Source of the DNA: a virus
Direction: 5' to 3' (one strand)
DNA: 25,725 bases
Virus record (IMG/VR): IMGVR_UViG_3300027704_000140
Location: 1-25,725 of that record
The position numbers and the translations under genes are program-made. Positions 1-6,463 of this stretch are shown in pieces (positions within the stretch are counted from its first letter, which is position 1; every line of letters begins with the position of its first letter). The notes beneath the pieces are model-generated. The model searched no databases. It was not told where the DNA came from and saw only the letters and a list, made by a program, of their open reading frames with translations.

Positions 1-178
1 TATTAACGGTAAGAGGACCGCCAAACACAGAACGTAGCCGCTCGCAAGCGTCAAGGAAGCTAGGAACCACAAGCAAAGAGCCTGAGCCCCGACAGGCAAA
101 TTCTTTTGGGCTGAACCATTTGTCCCACGGCCACGATGAATAATTCCGAGGTATTTGAGAATAATGTTCATATAACAT
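1..178 (-). CDS. Endolysin, peptidase M15A family (partial, C-terminus outside window)
   Basis: The first 59 residues of a gene that runs off the left edge. The start is an ATG at 178 whose A is the last base of the TGA of the lipoprotein gene before it (TGATG), so translation is coupled. The visible part contains WFSPKEFACRGSG, then LLVVPSFLDACERLR and FGGPLTVN. This is the N-terminal pattern of the M15A (Peptidase_M15_3) zinc peptidases, in which a Ser-Gly-Tyr-Arg segment and the zinc ligands come next. Family knowledge: these enzymes cut stem peptides or cross-links of peptidoglycan and serve as phage endolysins. The zinc-binding His and Asp residues are beyond the edge, so catalytic competence cannot be judged. 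The position at the end of a lysis block supports the endolysin role. Confidence 0.82.
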   Translation of the reverse strand, partial: MLYEHYSQIPRNYSSWPWDKWFSPKEFACRGSGSLLVVPSFLDACERLRSVFGGPLTVN

Positions 179-315
179 CAGTCAATTCTCAACAATGACT
201 CAAGTTCTTTTACTTCGTTTAAAAGGTCTGAATGTGAATAGAACGTGGGGAGTGAAATAACTGTCTTACAACTGGCGACTAAGAAGAGTGCAACCAAGAC
301 TAAAAATTTGGTCAT
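178..315 (-). CDS. Small lipoprotein, probable Rz1-like outer-membrane spanin
   Basis: A 45-residue protein. It starts at ATG 315 behind GGAG and ends at TGA 178-180. Residues 1-16 are a lipoprotein signal peptide: MTKF, a hydrophobic stretch LVLVALFLVAS, and Cys16 in the lipobox VASC. After cleavage and lipidation about 30 residues remain, ending in an acidic, helix-prone tail (NEVKELESLL). Very short phage lipoproteins next to an endolysin are typically Rz1-type o-spanins, which join an inner-membrane partner across the periplasm to disrupt the outer membrane. The start overlaps the stop of the upstream membrane-protein gene by 4 nt, and the stop overlaps the endolysin start. The tail is less proline-rich than lambda Rz1. 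It could also be another small lysis lipoprotein. Confidence 0.75.
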   Translation of the reverse strand: MTKFLVLVALFLVASCKTVISLPTFYSHSDLLNEVKELESLLRID

Positions 316-650
316 GTTTGTTCTCCGTTAATTTTGTGGTCTAACATTCGATCATCGCCGACGACCCGGCGTAGTTCATGGCTGGTAATTTTAGATGATG
401 GGATGTATTGCCATGTCCGACCGTATTTGCCGTTACGCTCAAAGATCGTTTCACGCAGTCCGATGTGGATGATAGTAACTTTGTCGCCATCAAGAATACA
501 CGTATCCATCGGCTCAAATCCCGGAGTAGCTTTCCACTTCCACGCGGCGATTAGATCGCTTGCCCAGTCGCGTATGGCAAGGCCGATTGTCACCGTGATT
601 ATGAACCCGGCCCAAGCTACCCAGCTTTGAGGCAGTTCGATTTCTGGCAC
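312..650 (-). CDS. Small membrane protein resembling the MscS pore helix and beta domain
   Basis: A 112-residue protein with a GTG start at 650 preceded by CAGGG. Residues 9-30 form one membrane segment ending in TIGLAIRDWASDLIAAW, followed by GFEPMDTCILDGDKV, an IHIG.RET segment and WQYIPSSKI. This order matches, with few gaps, the end of MscS TM3 plus its beta domain (GLALQGSLSNLAAG, then FRPFRAGE, then IPNGKI in E. coli MscS). Seen: the pattern and a single membrane segment. Known: MscS forms a heptameric tension-gated channel whose TM3 lines the pore. Inferred: a minimal MscS-like pore protein or a membrane-anchored beta domain in the lysis block. It lies between the holin-like gene and the Rz1-like gene, overlapping the latter by 4 nt, so it also sits where an inner-membrane spanin would be expected. 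Its function is open. Confidence 0.72.
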   Translation of the reverse strand: MPEIELPQSWVAWAGFIITVTIGLAIRDWASDLIAAWKWKATPGFEPMDTCILDGDKVTIIHIGLRETIFERNGKYGRTWQYIPSSKITSHELRRVVGDDRMLDHKINGEQT

Positions 651-652
651 GG

Positions 653-844
653 TTACATACCCTGCATGACAACAGTTATGAGCATTAGGATTATGGCCGC
701 TGTCGTAGACATAATGATAACTTCAAGCCGTTTTAACCGCGCATTAACCCCCGCGAATTGAAGTTCAATGTTTTTGCTGCGCTCACCACAAACTTGTTCA
801 TGTGAATCTAAATCTTTAGATAACTCGGCAACGGTTTTTTTCAT
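653..844 (-). CDS. XhlA-like small membrane protein, holin candidate
   Basis: 63 residues. Residues 1-42 are charged and helical (KKTVAELSKDLDSHEQ, then NIELQFAGVNARLKRLE) and probably form a coiled coil. Residues 43-62 are a C-terminal membrane segment (VIIMSTTAAIILMLITVVM). A soluble N-terminal coil, an Arg/Lys-Leu-Glu boundary and one C-terminal membrane helix is the layout of the XhlA/holin-like family. Such proteins act as holins or holin partners in the inner membrane. The ATG at 844 overlaps the previous stop (TGATG), which suggests coupling. No second membrane segment is present, so a class III holin or an antiholin is possible. Assigned from architecture and location. Confidence 0.65.
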   Translation of the reverse strand: MKKTVAELSKDLDSHEQVCGERSKNIELQFAGVNARLKRLEVIIMSTTAAIILMLITVVMQGM

Positions 845-1065
845 CAGTCGTTCACTTTCTTTACATAGTCTACTACATACCCAAGGGTCGCTGGATATTC
901 TCTTGCTATACGCGTTTTTGCATCATCCGCTGAATCGGCCCAACGTTCAAAATATAGAACATCGGCAAATTCTGGGCTAATATGAACGTGGTTAGGTAAA
1001 TCTTCACCTGATCGTACAAAATTTCTGACGGTCTGGTTATACACTCCTACGGTATAAATCTTCAT
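844..1065 (-). CDS. Conserved-looking small protein of unknown function in the lysis block
   Basis: 73 residues, not recognised. It starts at ATG 1065 directly after the TAG of the upstream gene (TAGATG) and ends in a TGATG overlap with the holin-like gene, so it is tightly embedded in a coupled cluster. There is no signal peptide or membrane segment. The sequence alternates short beta-prone stretches (MKIYTVGVYN, ADVLYFERWA) with an acidic helix-prone segment (DSADDAKTRIAREYP) and ends in a Lys/Asp-rich tail, suggesting a small cytoplasmic alpha/beta fold. A role in lysis timing, for example as an antiholin or regulator, is only a suggestion from position. Confidence 0.7.
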   Translation of the reverse strand: MKIYTVGVYNQTVRNFVRSGEDLPNHVHISPEFADVLYFERWADSADDAKTRIAREYPATLGYVVDYVKKVND

Positions 1066-1581
1066 CTAACACACCGTATCTTGGCATCTATTAATCCAAA
1101 TATAATAGCCAACAATTACACTTAGAATTGCAAACACAGTCAAAATCGTAATATTTTTCAGCCATATAAAAACCGTATCAAAAAACTTATCAGATTTTGC
1201 TTTTTCTCTAATTCTGTTTTTCTTAGCTACCGCAATTTTATCTTCTCTGGCCTTGAGGATAATGTCCCAAGTTGTAGGCTTGCCGTGATCAGTAGGCCAC
1301 TTCTTATTAATCTCATAAGCTAGATTATCTAGAGCAATCTGGTGTGATTTCTTTGCTAACACCTCATCCATTACCGCTGATATACTTGTATCGTCCTGAC
1401 CGTCTTCACCTGTGCGCTGTCTCAACACTTTTTGCTGTTGTGTTTCGGCTGGTTTCTTCTGATCTTTTTGGCTCAATAAATTATCAATAGATGACCCAAT
1501 ATCTTTAAGATCACTGGCGTGTTCCAATCCCGCTTTCACCAATGCAATAGCTGCGAGAGTTGCTGAGATTGGCTCTACCAT
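1066..1581 (-). CDS. C-terminally membrane-anchored phage protein, lysis accessory candidate
   Basis: 171 residues, starting at ATG 1581 immediately after the TAA of the adhesin gene. The N-terminus (MVEPISATLAAIALVKAGLE) is amphipathic. A polar, Gln/Lys-rich linker follows at about residues 38-65, then a helical, strongly basic segment (KAREDKIAVAKKNRIREKAK). One membrane helix near the C-terminus (ITILTVFAILSVIVGYYIWI) is followed by a short tail with two Cys. The predicted topology is a cytoplasmic N-terminus and an inner-membrane anchor. Similar proteins with a charged coil and a C-terminal anchor occur after tail-fibre genes in marine phages, mostly without known function. It opens the lysis block, so a holin partner or i-spanin-like scaffold is possible but not shown. 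Confidence 0.72.
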   Translation of the reverse strand: MVEPISATLAAIALVKAGLEHASDLKDIGSSIDNLLSQKDQKKPAETQQQKVLRQRTGEDGQDDTSISAVMDEVLAKKSHQIALDNLAYEINKKWPTDHGKPTTWDIILKAREDKIAVAKKNRIREKAKSDKFFDTVFIWLKNITILTVFAILSVIVGYYIWINRCQDTVC

Positions 1582-4500
1582 TTAACGAGCGCGCCCTTGA
1601 TTTATTTTCCCATCTCCTTGGATTGGTCTGCCGCCCCACATAGCACCAACGTAAGAAGAAGCCACGTTTGGTGAATTAGTTGAACGTAATTTTATACCAT
1701 TAGAAACTGCGTCTAGCGCGGAGTTATCCACTGGCACGTTTGTAGCTTGAAGGAGTAAAGGGTATCCCCATTGGTTAGGGGCTGAGAGGGCTTCGTTAAA
1801 GTAGTACCAAGAGTCAGCGGCCGTATCTATGTCTTTCGTAAGAATGACGTTAGGATAAGACCCCGTGTTAATAAACGGGCCAGAAGCGTTTGCTGTGCCT
1901 TCATGTCGCCAAAACAGTGAGTAAGAATCAACTGAGTGCCAACCAAATAACACTTGAGTTCCCGCATTATTTACATTTGAATTTGTACCAAGAGAAATTA
2001 AGGTTGCAGTTGGTATAGTAGAGTTCCAAATGCTGGCGTGATTTGCTTCAGGGGCAGTTGTAGCTAAATCTAGATACCCTGTTGTCGGTGTGTCTAAATC
2101 TTTATGCCAAGCCAGCGCCCTGTCCGTTCCGTCTAATCTTTTTGCAATCATAAAATCAAGAGCTTTTGATAACGGATTTCCGAGCGTTGCGTTAGCCCCG
2201 GTTCCTTCATAGAGATGTATTTCAAAGCCCGATTCAGTGTTAAAACTAGTTTTTGTTGAATGTAGTGATCCAGCAGTATTTGCTGCCGTGGCGCTTGCAA
2301 GCCCTGCCCTGTGAAACTCAACTAGGTACTTCTTTGCTCCAAGCGACGAACCCAATGAAAACTGGGTTCCAGAAACCGAAAGAACATTAGCATCTGATGA
2401 AATCGCTGTATTAGCATTAGATGACCAATATTTATTTACGCCATTCAAACTATCAATCCAATACCACTTCTCAACCGCACCCGTTGTATTCTTGATAATC
2501 GCAAGCCACTCGTATGTATCTAAGTTGAACGTGCAAGTTGCTGCTGTTGATGTTCCATTATGCGTTACGACTTCACTGAAAAAGTGATCATCTGGGTTGA
2601 TTGGGGTTGGTAGGTTGGCTGTTGATAGTGCAATAAAGCCAGTTGGTTGTGTATATGCAAAATCAGTTGCACCAAAATTTCCTGTGAACGAGTCTCCTGT
2701 AGTCCCACTCGCTGAGTTAGCAACTGCAAACGTGTAACCAAATCCCGCAAGACCTGTGAAAGCTGCGTTAGTTGTCGTTCCTGCGTTTACTTCTCCGATA
2801 GTAGCAGAAGCTTGCCAAGTGCCGTTCTTTGAGAACCAAACCGCTCCAGCAACTGTGTCGATAGCGACGCCGATCACATCTCCTGCCGTGAAGGTATTCC
2901 CATAGCTTGCGGCAGAAGCGGCTCCACCCCGTTTTTGTCCGTTGGCGCCCCTGTAACCGTATTCAAGCGCACCCGATAAGTTTGTTGAGCTTAAAGTTGT
3001 TTGACTGTCGCTACGCCTTATCCCAACCGTTGGGTTCGCCGCATTAGTGTCTACTGTTATTTCGCAGTAACCCTTTGATCCGGCAGGTACAAACATAGTT
3101 GTCTCAGCACCATCGTCAGCATTGTTTAGCGTGACTTTACGATTTCCATCTGCATAAACTCTACTAGAATTTAATTCTGAGATTAAGGGGTTCCAAGTTG
3201 CATAATTACCGTACCCATCATCTGAGTTCGTCGGAGAATCTGAAGTCGAAATTATTGAGCCGGTTTTTAAAAACGAATTTCCTACATCATAAGCTAAAGT
3301 AGGTACAGTATACGATGCCGCTGTTGTTAATGCTGTTCCCATCAACACCATCACTTCATCCATATGCCCTGCAAAAAGATCAGCAGTGCCTAGGTTTCTT
3401 GACCCAAGTTCAATCGGTGTATCATTATCTACAACTGTTGTTGTGTTTGCAGTACCAGAGCCTAATCGTGTGCCGTCGACATACAACTGAATTTTGCCGC
3501 CGCCTCTAGTAACTCTTAACGCATACCACGTATCAGCAGAAGGCGACCACGACTCAGATATTGAAACCGTCCCGCCTGACGCAGTTACTTGAAATATAAG
3601 TGAGCCATCATTACTAAAAGAAAGTGACCAAGTTCTTTTACTTGTAGCCGTGTTGTATTTACTGACAAACCGCTGATAGCTGTCTACCGCATCTAAACGT
3701 ACTCGACATTCGATAGTAAAGTCTCTTGCTCCCATCTCTGTAGCAGCCGTGTCGGGTATTGACACGTAGTCTCCAGATGATCCGGGGAATAAAATAGAAG
3801 ATGTTCCAAACACTTTCTGCGCTGTAACGTGTTTTGTGTTGCCGTTCATCGTCACAGCAGAACCGTCTGCTCCAGAGTTTACAGCAGTAGTTGAGTTGTT
3901 TGTTGTATTAGAATGAATTAATAGGTTTGGTGTAGCTCCGGGCTGGTTAGTTCCATTGCTATCAGTACCAGCCGCGATTGCTGATCCCTCAATTACAAAT
4001 CCATTCGCCCCAAACGTAAGTTCGGATATATCATTTAGTTGCCAAAATCCGTCCTCACTTGTTTCACCGAATGATGTTGGGTCTAGTGCAGCGTCATTAA
4101 TGTAAACGAACCGCGCAAAATACGAACTAGAATAATTACCAGCGTTCTGAGCGCCTAGTTGGTGAAGATTGCCACTTGTACCCCAAAAACTTTCTGCATT
4201 TTGGCTTGGATAATTTTCAGTATCAAAATCTGTTATCTGAACGCCATTCACAAACAGCCTTATAGATGAAGAACTTGGAGTTGAAACAGTGGAATCGTAA
4301 GAATAAGTAATGTCGTAATAACTGCTTGGGTCACGAAATTGTTGTGTCGTAATAAGATGTAGTGGGTAAGCAGAATTGACGTAGTCTAGTATTGTTAATT
4401 TACCGTTTGGATCAAATCTAAATGACGTTTGATTTGTATTAGACGTATGTGCGCTAAACACAAACGGATACCCACTGGTAGGATTGTTTATTTTTGTTAC

Positions 4501-4650
4501 AGCGTTTAATGTAAACTTTTTGCGGTTGCTCCCTGCGTCAAATGTTCTACCTAATCTACCACTGGAACCATCAAATAATGCACTGCCCTGAATAATATGA
4601 CCGCTTGCAGTAACAGGCATCAAAGGTGGAAAGAATATACTTACAACCAT
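1582..4650 (-). CDS. Large multidomain tail adhesin with LamG-like and SPRY-like domains
   Basis: 1022 residues; ATG at 4650, two bases after the tail-fibre stop. Visible modules: a concanavalin-like region at about 20-225 (SALFDGSSG, later IRLFVNGVQI); a LamG domain at about 280-445 (SSILFPGSSGDYVSIP, FTIECRVRLD, WYALRVTRGGGKIQLYVDG, GHMDEVMVL); a SPRY-like domain at about 475-680 (GVAIDTVAGAVWFSKNGTW, TGNFGATDF, PTGFIALSTANLP); and a C-terminal region at about 690-1015 (DFMIAKRLDG, DSWYYFNEA, SNGIKLRS) of the kind found at the ends of marine phage tail proteins (DUF7483-like, from memory). Such beta-sandwich chains bind glycans, so it probably forms or decorates the receptor-binding part of the tail. 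A start at the ATG of residue 11 is also possible. Confidence 0.85.
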   Translation of the reverse strand: MVVSIFFPPLMPVTASGHIIQGSALFDGSSGRLGRTFDAGSNRKKFTLNAVTKINNPTSGYPFVFSAHTSNTNQTSFRFDPNGKLTILDYVNSAYPLHLITTQQFRDPSSYYDITYSYDSTVSTPSSSSIRLFVNGVQITDFDTENYPSQNAESFWGTSGNLHQLGAQNAGNYSSSYFARFVYINDAALDPTSFGETSEDGFWQLNDISELTFGANGFVIEGSAIAAGTDSNGTNQPGATPNLLIHSNTTNNSTTAVNSGADGSAVTMNGNTKHVTAQKVFGTSSILFPGSSGDYVSIPDTAATEMGARDFTIECRVRLDAVDSYQRFVSKYNTATSKRTWSLSFSNDGSLIFQVTASGGTVSISESWSPSADTWYALRVTRGGGKIQLYVDGTRLGSGTANTTTVVDNDTPIELGSRNLGTADLFAGHMDEVMVLMGTALTTAASYTVPTLAYDVGNSFLKTGSIISTSDSPTNSDDGYGNYATWNPLISELNSSRVYADGNRKVTLNNADDGAETTMFVPAGSKGYCEITVDTNAANPTVGIRRSDSQTTLSSTNLSGALEYGYRGANGQKRGGAASAASYGNTFTAGDVIGVAIDTVAGAVWFSKNGTWQASATIGEVNAGTTTNAAFTGLAGFGYTFAVANSASGTTGDSFTGNFGATDFAYTQPTGFIALSTANLPTPINPDDHFFSEVVTHNGTSTAATCTFNLDTYEWLAIIKNTTGAVEKWYWIDSLNGVNKYWSSNANTAISSDANVLSVSGTQFSLGSSLGAKKYLVEFHRAGLASATAANTAGSLHSTKTSFNTESGFEIHLYEGTGANATLGNPLSKALDFMIAKRLDGTDRALAWHKDLDTPTTGYLDLATTAPEANHASIWNSTIPTATLISLGTNSNVNNAGTQVLFGWHSVDSYSLFWRHEGTANASGPFINTGSYPNVILTKDIDTAADSWYYFNEALSAPNQWGYPLLLQATNVPVDNSALDAVSNGIKLRSTNSPNVASSYVGAMWGGRPIQGDGKINQGRAR

Positions 4651-4651
4651 G

Positions 4652-6463
4652 TTAAGTCACCGCCAAGCTGTTGGTCACTACTATGATTGCCGAGGTTGGG
4701 GCATAGTACCCAAGCATATAAGTACCCGCTGCCGTAACCGTTGATAAAAGATTTGCATCTACTTTAACAGAAGCGTGTTTGGTTATTGTGTGACCAGAGT
4801 TAACAACATAAAGAATGCCGCCTTGCCCAGCGGTTATGTTCGTAAACGTAATCGCTTGGTTGCCCCCCGGTGTATAATTAAAATTGTTGCCTGTATTCAT
4901 ATCAAAGCTGCCAGATGTGTTGGTTACTGGCGTTGATCGTTGGCTCCCTGTCCAAGATTGGTCTTGCGTTAAATTCAACGAAACGACTGAACCTGTTTTG
5001 CTTAAACCTGATCCAACTGTTATTTGGCTCAGATTAACTCCAACCCAATTATCTGGGCTATTGTCATCACTGACGAATTGAATTTGTGCGTTAACATCTG
5101 TCATCGTAATGTTAGAAGCTGATCCGTTTAGCGTGTCTGAGCCAGACCTTGCAAAGATTAAGCTGTTAGATGCAGATGTTTTTTGAAACGCATATTTAAC
5201 ACCTTCGCTTGTTCCAATCGCAGGGAGTGTAACAGTGATATTATTACTAGATGTATCGCATAGAAAGTATGTACCATCCGCTGACAATGCTGGAGAAATA
5301 GTAGCACCTGTTTGGTTTACAACCGTACTATATATCTGACCACTTGCGGCAACCGCTGCACTAGCCGCCGCATTAGCTGCATACTTTTTTGCAGAAAACA
5401 CACCACCAGCAACCGCCGTTCCTTCTGTATAAGATGACCCCCCGCCTAGCGCCCATTGCTTACTTGATCCACCATTTGATCCTTGCACACCAAGAGCGTA
5501 TTCTTTTGAAGAAAATAAAGTTCCATCAACTGTGCTACTTGTTAGGCTTGCCCAATCTTTTGATGCGCCACCAAGTGTGGAACCCGTCATTGATGCACCT
5601 TGCGCCCAATTTTTAGCACTTCGGTCATTTGTCCCCGCGCCGTTTACTTGGTTGGTGTCTTGCGCCCAGTCTTTGGCGGAGCCGCCTGTTGAAGCTTGCG
5701 TTCCAGCCGCATATTCTTTAGCCGAAAATGATGTCCCGTCAACCGTTCCAGATGTCTCCGTCGCCCATTCTTTTGAGGCTCCTTTTCCCGAAGTATCCGT
5801 AACCCCTGACCCGCCCACGGCCCAAGCCTTACTTGAGTGGTCCGACGCTGCGGCAACCCCGTCTATTTTTACTGCATAATTCGCCGCAGTGACAGCTGAT
5901 GCGGCGGCTTCGTTTGCCTTCGTTGTTGCTGTCGCTGCGTTTGTTGCCGCTGCACTTATAGCGGTGGTTGTTGGGCCATTTTCTAGGGCACTTGCTGCAC
6001 TGTTCCATGCCAAGACCTTGCTCGCGCTCGGCTCTGGAACTGTCGTTGAAGCCGACCCGGTGTAAGTATCAGGATATTTAAATGCTTGAGCAATATCGCC
6101 GTCACGCTCTTGCCCGGCCATTGCCAGCCGATCTAATGCAAGCTCATGCGTATCCGCCGGGAAAGGATCATTTGTGACATAATCAACCGTTTGCGTCGTC
6201 GTTGTATTACGACGAATGTGCCATTGCACGGAGTCCGCCGGAGCCGATGCCGCGACAACAGTTCCTGTCGATCCGCTGCCGCCTGTAACCGTGTAGTGCG
6301 TGGTATAGCTCAAGGTTGTTTCAGCGCCCGTAGCAATCGTTCTTTGTACAACGGTTAACTCTGACGATGTGCCAGTCCCTTGAAACGGAAACGTAACCGC
6401 AAAGCTGGTCGTGCTTCCGTTGCCAGTGAAGCTTACGGATGTCGTGGTGGATGAAACGGTCAT
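4652..6463 (-). CDS. Tail fibre protein with T7-type N-terminal attachment domain
   Basis: 603 residues; the ATG at 6463 overlaps the previous stop (ATGA). Residues 1-130 carry the T7 gp17-type tail-attachment pattern: SFTGNGSTTSFAVTFPF, HYTVTGGSGSTGTVV, IRRNTTTTQTVDYV, NDPFPADTHELALDRL. This end normally docks on the tail tube. Residues 165-200 are Ala-rich and helix-prone. Residues 205-362 contain about nine degenerate copies of S-A/S-K-x-W/Y-A at 15-24 residue spacing (SKEWA, SAKEYA, SAKDWA, SAKNWA, SSKQWA, SAKKYA), a likely trimeric shaft. The rest is beta-rich and ends in TAAGTYMLGYYAPTSAIIVV. No catalytic motif was seen, and there is no clear receptor tip, so the neighbouring adhesin may supply host recognition. 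Confidence 0.9.
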   Translation of the reverse strand: MTVSSTTTSVSFTGNGSTTSFAVTFPFQGTGTSSELTVVQRTIATGAETTLSYTTHYTVTGGSGSTGTVVAASAPADSVQWHIRRNTTTTQTVDYVTNDPFPADTHELALDRLAMAGQERDGDIAQAFKYPDTYTGSASTTVPEPSASKVLAWNSAASALENGPTTTAISAAATNAATATTKANEAAASAVTAANYAVKIDGVAAASDHSSKAWAVGGSGVTDTSGKGASKEWATETSGTVDGTSFSAKEYAAGTQASTGGSAKDWAQDTNQVNGAGTNDRSAKNWAQGASMTGSTLGGASKDWASLTSSTVDGTLFSSKEYALGVQGSNGGSSKQWALGGGSSYTEGTAVAGGVFSAKKYAANAAASAAVAASGQIYSTVVNQTGATISPALSADGTYFLCDTSSNNITVTLPAIGTSEGVKYAFQKTSASNSLIFARSGSDTLNGSASNITMTDVNAQIQFVSDDNSPDNWVGVNLSQITVGSGLSKTGSVVSLNLTQDQSWTGSQRSTPVTNTSGSFDMNTGNNFNYTPGGNQAITFTNITAGQGGILYVVNSGHTITKHASVKVDANLLSTVTAAGTYMLGYYAPTSAIIVVTNSLAVT

